A DNA stretch of 64,000 nucleotides, from assembly GCA_965203475.1 (NCBI GenBank), contig OZ241890.1:2108001-2172000 (forward strand), written 5' to 3'. The translations under genes and the position numbers were made by a program. This stretch comes from JABDMD01 sp965203475 (GTDB taxonomy: Bacteria > Pseudomonadota > Gammaproteobacteria > UBA4575). Under the pieces are notes generated by a model, which worked only from the letters and a program-made list of their open reading frames with translations, was not told the origin of the DNA and did not search any database. This document shows positions 1 through 9,574 of the stretch, in pieces. The number at the start of each line of letters is the position of its first letter. The stretch's first letter is position 1.

Positions 1-799
1 GATCGCCAGTACGCACAACTTCACCATCACCCACTAGAATGGCCTCATAACCCAACAATTCATTGGATTCAGGATGATGATATTCCTCGCCCTGTCGGAA
101 CACAGTGTAGCGACCTACAGGTTCTTCTTGGAATCCTCGTACATAAACACGATCACCACTACCATAAACAAGACGCTCTTCTTGTGAACCTAATATATAA
201 GGTGAAGTATTTAAAATCTCATCACTCAGCACACGGGGTCGAATGATAAATTGCTGAATCGCTTGGATCGGAACATGAAATGCATCCGCGTCAATATCTT
301 CCGTACGCACTTTTGGTGATAGTCGTTCTGCTCCGACAAATTGTGGACCACCATCGACTCTTGGACCACCGCCCACAGTTATATAGGGCTTGCCACCGAC
401 GTAAAATACATTAATCACATCTCCCGGATAAATAAGATGTGGGTTATTAATCTGTGGATTTAAATACCAAATTTCTGGCCAATACCATGGCTCAACTAAA
501 AAGCGATTCGATAAGTCCCATAGGGTATCCCCTTCTTGAACCACATATTGTTCGGGGGCTGCAGCTTGTAATTCAACATTATTTTGTTCTGGTGGAACCG
601 GCAGATCTTCTACGCGTGGGGCAGCACTTTCTGCCACGGCTTGTGATTCACTAGTGGAAACCTCAACCTCAGGTTCACTCACTTCCACACCAGAATTATC
701 GGAAGACAGGGTAGAGGAGCAGGCTGTAAATCCAAATGCTAAAAATAAAGCTATGGCTGCTAAGAATAATGTATTGAAATGTATGAATTTACTCGTCAT
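1..799 (-). CDS. LysM-domain lipoprotein, 3' end cut by window
   Basis: Reading leftward from the ATG at 799, the frame stays open to base 1 (at least 266 residues), so the C-terminus is missing. The N-terminus is a lipoprotein signal ending in FGFTAC. An acidic linker follows, then one LysM module (about residues 85-140) with the core VVQEGDTLWDLSNRF and LIYPGDVINVF. LysM modules bind peptidoglycan, so the protein probably sits in the periplasm anchored to a membrane. It diverges from def. A LysM protein next to def, usually followed by dprA, is the common arrangement in Pseudomonas-type gammaproteobacteria, so dprA may lie beyond base 1. Exact role unknown. Confidence 0.88.
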   Translation of the reverse strand, partial: MTSKFIHFNTLFLAAIALFLAFGFTACSSTLSSDNSGVEVSEPEVEVSTSESQAVAESAAPRVEDLPVPPEQNNVELQAAAPEQYVVQEGDTLWDLSNRFLVEPWYWPEIWYLNPQINNPHLIYPGDVINVFYVGGKPYITVGGGPRVDGGPQFVGAERLSPKVRTEDIDADAFHVPIQAIQQFIIRPRVLSDEILNTSPYILGSQEERLVYGSGDRVYVRGFQEEPVGRYTVFRQGEEYHHPESNELLGYEAILVGDGEVVRTGD

Positions 800-938
800 A
801 ACGATCCTTATCCGCTTTACTAATCAATAATTTGTTAAACTAAAGCCTGTATTGTCCCCTATGAATGCTCGGGATATTTTATTCTCACAAGGTTAAAAGA
901 CAATACTCGAGTAAGTTTACAACAATTTACGTAACTCA

Positions 939-1481
939 ATGGCATTATTAGAAATATTACACTTTCCTGATCCCAGATTGCGAAAAAAAGCGAGCCCAAT
1001 CGATGAGGTGAATGATCAGGTCCGACAGACGGTGAAGGATATGTTTGAGACCATGTATGCTGCGCCAGGCATAGGATTGGCGGCTACACAGGTGAATATT
1101 CAGAAGCAAATCATCGTGATTGATGTGTCGGAGGATAAAAATTCACCAATTTGCTTAATTAACCCAGAAATTATAAGTCAGGCCGGCGAAGAAGAAATGC
1201 AGGAAGGCTGTTTATCGGTGCCCGGCATTTTTGAAACCGTACAACGCGCAGAAACCATCGAAGTACAAGCATTGAATGAAAATGGAGATTCGGTAACGCA
1301 TCAGGTGGAGGGCTTACTTGCGGTTTGTATTCAGCATGAAATGGATCATTTGGATGGAAAGTTATTTGTAGATTATCTATCTCCATTAAAACGTCAACGC
1401 ATACAAAAGAAATTACTGAAACAGCAAAAACATGAGCAAAGTTCTCAAGATGCTGTTCCGAATTCCGCGAGTGTAATTTAG
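939..1481 (+). CDS. def: Peptide deformylase
   Basis: This metalloenzyme removes the N-formyl group from nascent proteins in the cytoplasm. All three family motifs are present: GIGLAA near residue 44, EGCLSVP near residue 90 and QHEMDHLDG near residue 131. The Cys of the second motif and the two His of HEMDH bind the metal. At 180 residues it has the usual length, with a slightly long basic and polar tail. The ATG at 939 gives the standard N-terminus MALLEILHFPDPRLR. It is the first gene of a plus-strand run with fmt, the enzyme that adds the formyl group, 46 bp downstream. Confidence 0.97.
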   Translation: MALLEILHFPDPRLRKKASPIDEVNDQVRQTVKDMFETMYAAPGIGLAATQVNIQKQIIVIDVSEDKNSPICLINPEIISQAGEEEMQEGCLSVPGIFETVQRAETIEVQALNENGDSVTHQVEGLLAVCIQHEMDHLDGKLFVDYLSPLKRQRIQKKLLKQQKHEQSSQDAVPNSASVI

Positions 1482-1527
1482 TTTTACACATTTAATTTGT
1501 CGGCGCCTAACTTTTAACTTTCTAGGC

Positions 1528-2493
1528 ATGACTCAAGGTCTAAAAATTATCTTCGCTGGAACTCCAGAGTTTGCAGCATCTACTTTACAGGCTTTAGTCA
1601 AAAGCCCACATCAAGTGCTTGCCGTATTTACACAACCAGATCGACCGGCTGGACGTGGCAGAAAGCCAAGCTGTAGTGCTGTTAAACACGTTGCGAATCA
1701 ACATCAGCTTTCAGTATTGCAACCAGAAAAAATGGATGATCAAGCTATTCAACAAATTCAATCTTTACAAGCGGATGTGATGGTTGTGAGTGCTTATGGT
1801 TTGCTGTTACCAAAACAAGTGATTGATCTTCCAAGGTTAGGATGCATCAATATTCATGCCTCCTTACTTCCGGCATGGCGTGGTGCAGCACCGATTCAAC
1901 GCGCTATCATTAATGGCGACAAAGAAACGGGAATTACCATTATGCAAATGGTGGAAGCGTTAGATGCTGGCCCCATTTTATACCAAATGCCATGCCTAAT
2001 TCGTGAACACGACACAAGTGCCAGTTTGCATGATCGATTAGCTGAAATTTCCGCGAATGAAATCGATGAGGTATTGTCCAAACTACAAAATAAACAATTG
2101 AAAGAAACGCCTCAGAACAATAAGCAGGCCACATATGCTAAGAAATTATCTAAATCAGAAGCCAATATAAACTGGCAAGAGCCAGCTATTTTGATCGAGC
2201 GGAAAATACGCGCCTTTAATTCTTGGCCAGTAGCCTATACCTATCTTGATGATAAACGCTTGCGAATTTGGAAAGCGACAGTTAAAGAAGATATTTGTAC
2301 CGGGCAAGTTGGTGAAATTCAAGCTGCTAGTAAAGATGGGATTGAAGTTGTAACCGGCGATGGTTTGTTATGTTTGCAATCATTGCAACTTCCCGGAGGC
2401 AAAGTGATCAGTGCGGAGGATTTCATAAATGCCTATCAGGTGAAGGGCAAAGTGTTAACTACTGAGCGGACTCAATCTGTTATAAGCGCATGA
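1528..2493 (+). CDS. fmt: Methionyl-tRNA formyltransferase
   Basis: It transfers a formyl group from 10-formyltetrahydrofolate to the initiator Met-tRNA. At 321 residues it is the usual length. The N-terminal catalytic domain begins KIIFAGTPEFAASTL and contains the family signature HASLLPAWRGAAPIQRAI (about residues 109-126), with the catalytic Asn/His/Asp region around it (NIHASLLP and later EALDAGPIL). The C-terminal OB-fold domain covers about residues 205-310. Its stop codon overlaps the start of the next gene (ATGA), so the two are probably translationally coupled. rsmB, which often follows fmt in relatives, is not here. Confidence 0.97.
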   Translation: MTQGLKIIFAGTPEFAASTLQALVKSPHQVLAVFTQPDRPAGRGRKPSCSAVKHVANQHQLSVLQPEKMDDQAIQQIQSLQADVMVVSAYGLLLPKQVIDLPRLGCINIHASLLPAWRGAAPIQRAIINGDKETGITIMQMVEALDAGPILYQMPCLIREHDTSASLHDRLAEISANEIDEVLSKLQNKQLKETPQNNKQATYAKKLSKSEANINWQEPAILIERKIRAFNSWPVAYTYLDDKRLRIWKATVKEDICTGQVGEIQAASKDGIEVVTGDGLLCLQSLQLPGGKVISAEDFINAYQVKGKVLTTERTQSVISA

Positions 2494-3041
2494 ATAAAGT
2501 TTTCAAAACTACACTTTGCATTACATTATTTCTGGTTTTTTCTTTTCCAGTTTTTGGTAAATCTATCGCAATCAATTATTTTAATATTGCTGAAATTGAA
2601 AACGAATTGCGTCTCGATGCTGAAATCAGATATCGATTAAACCAAGAAGTACGCGATGCACTTACCAATGGAATTGAACTATTATTTCAAGTTGAAATAC
2701 AAATAAAATCTGAACGTAATTGGGTGTGGAATAAAACAATTTCAAGTACAACCTATACCAGCACTTTAAATTACCATGCATTAAGTAAACAATATGTGTG
2801 GGAAAACGTAGAAATGGGTGTCAGCGATAATTTTCCGGACTTGGAATCTGCGCTTATTCATCAAGGGCGTATTTCAGCCATGTATATTGCAGAAACGAGT
2901 AATTTTAAAGCTTCAGAAAAACATATCGTGTTAATGCGTTCGCGTTTATTAACCGATACGTTACCTCTGCCATTAAAGATGAGAAGTTACTTTTCTCCAA
3001 AATGGCGTATGGATAGCGGGTGGTACGAATGGCGTCTGTAG
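2490..3041 (+). CDS. DUF4390 family exported protein
   Basis: This 183-residue protein has an N-terminal signal peptide (about residues 1-23, hydrophobic core TLCITLFLVFSFPVFG). The rest matches the DUF4390 pattern of a beta-rich periplasmic domain, ending with the characteristic PLPLKMRSYFSPKWRMDSGWYEW. No enzymatic role is known for the family. In many gammaproteobacteria it lies directly before the NtrY-like kinase, as here. It overlaps fmt by 4 bp and the kinase gene by 13-22 bp, so all three are probably translated as a coupled unit. A periplasmic partner of the kinase is possible but is only an inference from position. Confidence 0.85.
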   Translation: MNKVFKTTLCITLFLVFSFPVFGKSIAINYFNIAEIENELRLDAEIRYRLNQEVRDALTNGIELLFQVEIQIKSERNWVWNKTISSTTYTSTLNYHALSKQYVWENVEMGVSDNFPDLESALIHQGRISAMYIAETSNFKASEKHIVLMRSRLLTDTLPLPLKMRSYFSPKWRMDSGWYEWRL

Positions 3042-5245
3042 AAAAACAATCATTTATTCGCATTTGGCCCATATTATTATTGTTTGCCTTGCTAATGGGC
3101 TCGCTATTTTTAATGGCGGATGCCACACGAAGTGAAACCAGTTTTAAAGATTTACATTATTGGTTATTTCCTTTCAATGTATTACTGCTCGCCATCTTTC
3201 TAATTCTTATTGTAATTAATATTTATAAGCTCGCAGCACAGGTTTTAAAACGTCAACCAGGTTCACGTTTAACGTTACGTTTACTATTAATGTTTGTACT
3301 ACTCGCGATCGTTCCCGTAGGAATTGTGTATTCATTTTCAATTTGGCTAATACAAGAAGGTGTCGATAGTTGGTTTGATACTGATCTAGAAAAATCATTA
3401 CAGGATTCTGTTGATCTGAGCCGCTCTTCACTCGACTTACACATGCGAAATCTACGCAAGCAAACACAACCGATGGTGGAGAAACTTGCACGTTCCAATC
3501 AAATCGATGCTCCACTAGTGATAAACGATTTACTGAGCCAAAGTGGTGCCGCAGAAATTGTGTTGTTTGACCGTAGTAGTCGAATTATTGCCTCTGGTGG
3601 AGAAGTTGGTGCTTCCGTATTGCCGCGTTTACCAGGGGAAACCGTTATGCAGCTTGTGGCACAAGGAGAAACTTACGTTGGATTGGATCCTATTAAGGAC
3701 AGTGGTCTGCATGTACGTTTAGTTTTTCCGATTCAATCGGATAGTACAGTTTCTCAAGAACGTATGGTGCAAGTGTTGTACCCCATATCAGACCGTATTA
3801 GTGATCTTGCTTTAAATGTACAGCAAGGCTTTGGTAAATATAATGAGCTTGTTTATTTGCGCACACCATTAAAACAAAATTTTTCTTTGATTCTTACCCT
3901 AGTATTGTTACTTGGAGTGTTATTTGCTGTATGGGCTTCATTTTATTCTGCCCGCAGATTGGCTGCACCGATTAAAGATTTAGCTCAAGGTACCAAGGCG
4001 GTTGCTGCTGGTCAGTACCATAAAAAAATACCCGTTGAACAAAAAGATGATATGGGAATGCTGGTTGAGTCTTTTAATCAAATGACAGAGCGGTTATCAC
4101 TGGCCCGAGACAAAGCAAAACTAAGTCAGCGTTTAATCGATGGACAACGACTTTATTTGCAAACCATTTTAGAAAACCTTTCGTCTGGAGTTATCAGTCT
4201 GGATAAAAATTTAATCGTTAAGACAGCAAATGCATCCGCTTCGCAAATTTTAAACTCTAACATCAATGAGTTTATTGGGTCTGATATTGGGCAATTATCC
4301 ATGGCACACGAAAATCTTAAAAGTTTTTGTGATCAAATTGTACCGTTATTGCAAAGTGATGAAAAAGAATGGCAAACCGAAATTAAATTATTAGGAGAAG
4401 ATAGTGGTAAGACCTTAATGTGCCGAGGTGTTACCTTGCCGCAAGAAGATAAACCAGAGGGAGGATATGCGCTTGTATTTGATGACATCAGTGAACTAAT
4501 TCGTGCACAAAGAGATTCCGCCTGGGGTGAAGTGGCTCGAAGATTAGCGCATGAAATTAAAAATCCATTAACACCTATCCAACTATCGGCAGAGCGTTTA
4601 CACGGTAAAATTTTACCAGAACTAAATGAGCATGAAGCCAGTATACTGGAGCGTGCAACCAGCACCATCGTGCAACAGGTGGAGTCGATGAAAACCATGG
4701 TGAATGATTTTGCCGAGTTTGCACGTGCTCCTGAAATAGAAAAACTACCACTGGACCTCAACCGCCTCATTTCAGAAGTAATCGAACTTTATAAGAACAA
4801 CACTTATAACATCGAAGTGCAGGCTTCACTGGATGAAATTCCTCCAATGATCAAAGGAGACAGTATTCGCTTACGTCAGCTACTACATAACGTAATTAAA
4901 AATGCATTAGAAGCTATGCAAGAACAATCTGGAAGTAAGATACAAATCACAACGCGTTGTTTTGAAATTAGTAGTGTAGCTTTTGTTAGTTTAGTGATTT
5001 TAGACGATGGACCTGGAATTCCTCTAGTTATATTGGATCGTTTATTTGAACCCTATGTGACCACAAAAAGCAAGGGAAATGGATTAGGATTGGCCATTGT
5101 GAAAAAAATTGTGGAAGAACATGGTGGCACCATTCAAGCAGAAAATGCGGCACCGATGGGAGGCGCACGAATTAAAATCCGTTTTCCTATCAGTTCAATG
5201 CTGACTTCCAATGTACGCATACGTTCTCAAGGAGATGCTGCATGA
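3029..5245 (+). CDS. ntrY: NtrY-like membrane sensor histidine kinase
   Basis: The kinase is about 738 residues long. Three membrane helices lie within the first 110 residues. A periplasmic region of roughly 175 residues follows, then a fourth helix (about 285-307), a HAMP linker, a PAS-like domain (about 370-490) and the kinase core. The phospho-acceptor His lies in ARRLAHEIKNPLTPIQ. ATP-binding motifs are NVIKNALEAM, DDGPGIP and GNGLGLAIVKKI. The ATG at 3029 gives MASVEKQ; a GTG at 3020 in the same frame would add three residues. The gene overlaps both neighbours. NtrY-family kinases respond to nitrogen or redox state in other bacteria; the signal here is unknown. Confidence 0.92.
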   Translation: MASVEKQSFIRIWPILLLFALLMGSLFLMADATRSETSFKDLHYWLFPFNVLLLAIFLILIVINIYKLAAQVLKRQPGSRLTLRLLLMFVLLAIVPVGIVYSFSIWLIQEGVDSWFDTDLEKSLQDSVDLSRSSLDLHMRNLRKQTQPMVEKLARSNQIDAPLVINDLLSQSGAAEIVLFDRSSRIIASGGEVGASVLPRLPGETVMQLVAQGETYVGLDPIKDSGLHVRLVFPIQSDSTVSQERMVQVLYPISDRISDLALNVQQGFGKYNELVYLRTPLKQNFSLILTLVLLLGVLFAVWASFYSARRLAAPIKDLAQGTKAVAAGQYHKKIPVEQKDDMGMLVESFNQMTERLSLARDKAKLSQRLIDGQRLYLQTILENLSSGVISLDKNLIVKTANASASQILNSNINEFIGSDIGQLSMAHENLKSFCDQIVPLLQSDEKEWQTEIKLLGEDSGKTLMCRGVTLPQEDKPEGGYALVFDDISELIRAQRDSAWGEVARRLAHEIKNPLTPIQLSAERLHGKILPELNEHEASILERATSTIVQQVESMKTMVNDFAEFARAPEIEKLPLDLNRLISEVIELYKNNTYNIEVQASLDEIPPMIKGDSIRLRQLLHNVIKNALEAMQEQSGSKIQITTRCFEISSVAFVSLVILDDGPGIPLVILDRLFEPYVTTKSKGNGLGLAIVKKIVEEHGGTIQAENAAPMGGARIKIRFPISSMLTSNVRIRSQGDAA

Positions 5246-6594
5246 GTGTACAGAATATTCTTGTAGTAGATGACGAGCCAGACATTCGTGATTTGGTTCA
5301 GGAAATTCTTATGGACGAAGGGTATGAGGTGAAAGTTGCCGAAGATACGACAGCAGCGCGCCAGCATGCACATCAACAACAACCTGATTTAGTGTTATTA
5401 GATATTTGGATGCCAGGGGAAGATGGTATTAGTTTGCTAAAAGATTGGTCTAACAGTGGCGGCATACAATGCCCAGTTGTAATGATGTCAGGACATGGAA
5501 CTGTAGAGACCGCTGTTGAAGCCACACGTTTAGGTGCTTTTGATTTTATTGAAAAACCACTTACAACTGCAAAATTAATCGTAAGTGTTAAGCGTGCTTT
5601 AGAAGCCAATGAAATTAAGGCTCAGAAGAAAGAATTAACATTAATTAAAGAAGAACCGATTGGAGCTAGCAAAATCATGAATGATTTGCGAGACCAAGCA
5701 AAGAAACTTGCGAAACTGGATACATTATTGCTAATTACTGGTGAGTCTGGTGTAGGCAAGAAAACGTTTGCATCTTATATTCATGCATTAAGTGATAAAC
5801 AAGACAATCGATTTGTAATGTTATCGGAAGAAAGTTTTAATGATCAGAAAGCGATTAAAGAATTATTTGGCAGCGAAAAAAATGAGGTAATAACGCCAGG
5901 TGTATTAGAATTGGCAAAAGGTGGAACTATTTATATTAATGATGTTGCAAAAATCAATAAAGCTGGACAAAAAATATTATTACACCTTTTGCAAACTAAA
6001 CAGTTTAATCGGGTTAACGGCTCTGATAATCAACAATTACTCGCACGAGTCATCGTTGCAACTCAAGCTGATTTAAAGTTCGAAGTTCAATCGAAACACT
6101 TCAGTGAAGAATTATATTTCTTATTAAATGTAGTGCCTGTTCGCATCCCTTCACTTAGCGAACATTTAGAAGATGTGCCCGATTTAATACGTTACTACAT
6201 AGATTTTTATTGTTCACAAGAAAATTATCCCTATCGAAATTTTACAATAGCGGCACAAAATTCTTTATTACATTATCCTTGGCCAGGGAATATTCGTGAG
6301 TTACGAAATTTAGTGCAAAGACTTTTAATTCTAAGCGCATCGGATGAAATCTCTAGTGAGGAAGTGGAACTGGCCCTAAATGAATCTGGTACACCGGTTG
6401 AAAATCATTGGCATGAAGATTTATACAAGCTCCCCTTACGGGAAGCGCGTGAGTCATTTGAACGAGGTTATTTATTGCACCAGCTGAAGCAGGTGAATGG
6501 CAATATCAGCAAACTGGCCGATTTGGTTGGTTTAGAGCGTACCCACCTTTATCGCAAACTTCGTACACTTGGGATCAATACTAAGGATTCATAA
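5242..6594 (+). CDS. ntrX: NtrX-like response regulator with altered AAA+ domain
   Basis: This 450-residue protein has a receiver domain with phospho-acceptor D54 (LVLLDIWMPGEDG), a central sigma-54-activator-type AAA+ domain (about 140-370) and a C-terminal Fis-type helix-turn-helix ending in LADLVGLERTHLYRKLRTLG. Walker A is present as GESGVGKK. The sigma-54-contacting GAFTGA loop is absent: after LFGSEKN the chain runs straight into VITPGVLELAKGG. Walker B reads IYINDV instead of the usual LFLDEI. It may therefore act as a phosphorylation-controlled DNA-binding regulator without remodelling sigma-54. It overlaps the kinase gene by 4 bp, so they form a cognate pair. Confidence 0.9.
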   Translation: MSVQNILVVDDEPDIRDLVQEILMDEGYEVKVAEDTTAARQHAHQQQPDLVLLDIWMPGEDGISLLKDWSNSGGIQCPVVMMSGHGTVETAVEATRLGAFDFIEKPLTTAKLIVSVKRALEANEIKAQKKELTLIKEEPIGASKIMNDLRDQAKKLAKLDTLLLITGESGVGKKTFASYIHALSDKQDNRFVMLSEESFNDQKAIKELFGSEKNEVITPGVLELAKGGTIYINDVAKINKAGQKILLHLLQTKQFNRVNGSDNQQLLARVIVATQADLKFEVQSKHFSEELYFLLNVVPVRIPSLSEHLEDVPDLIRYYIDFYCSQENYPYRNFTIAAQNSLLHYPWPGNIRELRNLVQRLLILSASDEISSEEVELALNESGTPVENHWHEDLYKLPLREARESFERGYLLHQLKQVNGNISKLADLVGLERTHLYRKLRTLGINTKDS

Positions 6595-6687
6595 GCCACA
6601 TATCGAAAATTACTTGCAACCGCCTAGTGATTTCACCTATGCTGCGCCGCCTGCCTAAGCAATCTTGATGCTTTATAAGGAAAGTCT

Positions 6688-8061
6688 ATGAAAATCATAA
6701 TCTTAGGTGCAGGTCAGGTAGGCGGGTCTTTGGCCCTAAGCCTGGCTAATGAAGATAATGACATTACCCTGGTCGATATGGATGCAACCGTGTTGCAAGA
6801 TATACAGGATCGGGCCGATTTGCGTACCGTAGTGGGAGAGGCTTCTCATCCGTCGGTACTAGCACGTGCTGGTGCCAAGGATGCAGATATGGTGATCGCA
6901 CTTACCAATAGTGATGAAACCAATATGGTAGCGTGCCAAGTAGCCTATACCTTATTTCATACACCCACCAAAATTGCACGTATACGTGCCGTAGAATACT
7001 TAAGCTATTCCGATTTGTTTGTGCAAGAAGCTTTACCGGTAGATGTTTTGATTAGCCCCGAGCATTTGATTTCGCAATACATACAACAATTAATTAAACA
7101 TCCTGGTTCATTACAAGTATTAGATTTTGCAGATAACAAAATTAAATTGTTAGTTATGCGTGCAGAAGAAGGAAGCTCCTTAGTTGGCAGACGTTTGCGA
7201 GATATTTGGGAGTTGATGCCTGAAACAGAAGCAAAAGTTGTTGCACTTTATCGAAACAATATTTCGATTGGGGTTGCAAGCGAAACTATAATTCAGCCAA
7301 ATGACGAAATATTTTTTCTTGCATCATCCAATAATGCAATAGAGTTAACACGACAACTGCGCGGCACCAACAAGCCTTATAAGCGTATTTTACTGGCTGG
7401 TGGTGGCAACATTGGATTTCATCTTGCCAAGTCACTCGAAAATAATTATCAAGTAAAAATTATTGAACGCTACCCAGAGCGTACGCAATTTCTATCCGAA
7501 TCATTAGATAAGGCTATTGTATTACAAGGAGATGCTGCGGATCAGGATATGCTAGTTGAAGAAAATATAGAAAATATGGATGTGTTTTGTGCATTAACAA
7601 ATGACGATGAAGCCAATATTTTATCTGCCATGCTTGCGAAACGTTTGGGCGCAAATACCGTAATGTCGTTAATTAACCGTCCAAGTTATGTAGACCTTGT
7701 CGAAAGTGGCACCATCGATATCGCGATTTCCCCGCAACAGGTTACTTTAGGTACCTTGCTAGCACATGTGCGAAAAGGCGATATTGTGGCAGTGCATTCT
7801 TTACGCCGTGGTGCGGCTGAAGCCATCGAAGCGGTAGCACATGGAGATGATAAAACGTCAAAAGTGGTTGGCCGCAAGATCGAAGAAATAGAACTTCCTA
7901 AAGGTGCAACCATTGGCGCAATCGCTCGAGGCGATGAGGTCATAATTGCGGAAGCAGATGTCGTTATTGAATCCGAAGACCATGTCATTATTTTTCTCGC
8001 TGACAAAACAGGCGTAAAAGAAACGGAACGTTTGTTCCAAGTCAGCGCAACTTTCATTTAA
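6688..8061 (+). CDS. trkA: Trk potassium uptake system NAD-binding protein TrkA
   Basis: TrkA is the cytoplasmic gating subunit of the Trk K+ transporter. The 457-residue chain has two repeated RCK units. Each begins with a Rossmann nucleotide-binding motif: IILGAGQVGGSLA at residue 3, and ILLAGGGNIGFHLAKSL near residue 235. Each is followed by a TrkA-C domain (about 145-220 and 370-455). The ATG at 6688 follows AAGGAAAGTC, a good ribosome-binding site. The membrane partner trkH starts 51 bp downstream. Confidence 0.97.
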   Translation: MKIIILGAGQVGGSLALSLANEDNDITLVDMDATVLQDIQDRADLRTVVGEASHPSVLARAGAKDADMVIALTNSDETNMVACQVAYTLFHTPTKIARIRAVEYLSYSDLFVQEALPVDVLISPEHLISQYIQQLIKHPGSLQVLDFADNKIKLLVMRAEEGSSLVGRRLRDIWELMPETEAKVVALYRNNISIGVASETIIQPNDEIFFLASSNNAIELTRQLRGTNKPYKRILLAGGGNIGFHLAKSLENNYQVKIIERYPERTQFLSESLDKAIVLQGDAADQDMLVEENIENMDVFCALTNDDEANILSAMLAKRLGANTVMSLINRPSYVDLVESGTIDIAISPQQVTLGTLLAHVRKGDIVAVHSLRRGAAEAIEAVAHGDDKTSKVVGRKIEEIELPKGATIGAIARGDEVIIAEADVVIESEDHVIIFLADKTGVKETERLFQVSATFI

Positions 8062-8112
8062 CACAATTTCTTTTTGTAGTTTTTTTAATTTCCAAATACC
8101 AGTCAACTTAGA

Positions 8113-9564
8113 ATGCAAAGACAAGTTATACAGCGGGTCTTAGGAATTTTACTTGCATGGTTTAGCGTAACCATGTTGCTGCCAATTATTGTCGGCATGT
8201 TATACAAAGAAAATTCCGCTATGCCGTTTATATCTGCATTTGTAATTACCGTTATTACAGGTTTGTTATTGTGGTATCCAGTTCGCAGCTATCAAGAAGA
8301 AATGCGATTAAGAGATGGATTTTTAATTGTCGTTTTATTTTGGTCAGTATTGGGCACGTTTGGCGCACTACCCTTTATATTTAGCCAGCCACTTTCTCTT
8401 AGTATTACGGATGCTGTATTTGAATCGATATCTGGATTAACAACCACTGGCGCAACTGTAATTACTAATTTAGATGATTTACCAAAGTCGATTTTATTTT
8501 ATCGACAGTTATTACAATGGTTGGGAGGGATGGGAATCATTGTATTGGCTGTCGCGATTTTACCTATGTTAGGTGTAGGAGGTATGCAACTTTATCGAGC
8601 TGAAACACCTGGACCTATTAAAGACACTAAGCTTACGCCGCGAATAAAGGAAACTGCAAAAGCACTTTGGTATATCTATCTCTCTCTTACGGTTGCATGC
8701 ACTTTAGGCTACTGGTTTGCTGGCATGGATGCATTTGATGCCATTGGACATAGTTTTTCTACAGTCGCAATTGGAGGATTTTCAACTCACAATGAAAGCA
8801 TCGGTTATTTTAGAAGTGCGCCTATTGAAACGGTTTCGATCATTTTTATGATTTTGTCAGGTGCAAATTTCGGCTTGCATTTTATTACATGGAAATCCCA
8901 AAGCTTGCGTCACTACATTCAAGATGCAGAATTTAAAACCTATTTGTTTGTAATTTTTGCAGTCACTTTAATTACGACTGTATTTTTGAGAAATGCTGAG
9001 GTCTATTTGAGCTGGGACGATGCGTTCGCAAAAGCAGTTTTCCATGCTGTTTCGATTGGAACGACCACCGGGTTTACAACTTCGCATTATCATTTCTGGC
9101 CCAGCTTTTTACCGGTAATGCTAATCTTTGCTAGCTTTATTGGCGGATGTATGGGATCTACAGGTGGAGGCATGAAAGTGATTCGCGTGCTGTTACTCGT
9201 CAAACAAGGATCAAGGGAAATGCTGCGTCTTATTCATCCCAGTGCAAAAATTACGGTAAAACTTGGTTCCAAAGCGGTAGATAGTCGCGTAATTGAAGCC
9301 GTGTGGGGATTTTTCTCCGCTTACATTGGTGTGTTTGTCGTGATGTTACTTTTACTAATGGCAACTGGTTTGGACCAAGTGACTGCTTTTTCTGCGGTTG
9401 CCGCAACGCTGAATAACTTAGGCCCGGGTCTGGGCGAAGTCGGTGCAAACTACACCGCGATTAATGACTTTAGCAAATGGATTTTATGCTTAGGCATGTT
9501 GTTAGGGCGGTTAGAGATTTTTACGCTTCTGGTAATTTTGACACCAGCATTTTGGAAACGATAA
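8113..9564 (+). CDS. trkH: Trk potassium uptake channel subunit TrkH
   Basis: This 483-residue polytopic inner-membrane protein of the TrkH/KtrB family is the K+-conducting subunit that pairs with TrkA. The four selectivity-filter-like P-loops are visible: SGLTTTGATV near residue 107, a second near AIGGFSTH, a third at SIGTTTGFTT and a fourth at NLGPGLGEVG. The family stretch FIGGCMGSTGGGMKVIR lies near residue 340. Length is as in E. coli TrkH (483). The next gene starts 10 bp after its stop. Confidence 0.97.
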   Translation: MQRQVIQRVLGILLAWFSVTMLLPIIVGMLYKENSAMPFISAFVITVITGLLLWYPVRSYQEEMRLRDGFLIVVLFWSVLGTFGALPFIFSQPLSLSITDAVFESISGLTTTGATVITNLDDLPKSILFYRQLLQWLGGMGIIVLAVAILPMLGVGGMQLYRAETPGPIKDTKLTPRIKETAKALWYIYLSLTVACTLGYWFAGMDAFDAIGHSFSTVAIGGFSTHNESIGYFRSAPIETVSIIFMILSGANFGLHFITWKSQSLRHYIQDAEFKTYLFVIFAVTLITTVFLRNAEVYLSWDDAFAKAVFHAVSIGTTTGFTTSHYHFWPSFLPVMLIFASFIGGCMGSTGGGMKVIRVLLLVKQGSREMLRLIHPSAKITVKLGSKAVDSRVIEAVWGFFSAYIGVFVVMLLLLMATGLDQVTAFSAVAATLNNLGPGLGEVGANYTAINDFSKWILCLGMLLGRLEIFTLLVILTPAFWKR

Positions 9565-9574
9565 CTTGAGTTAA

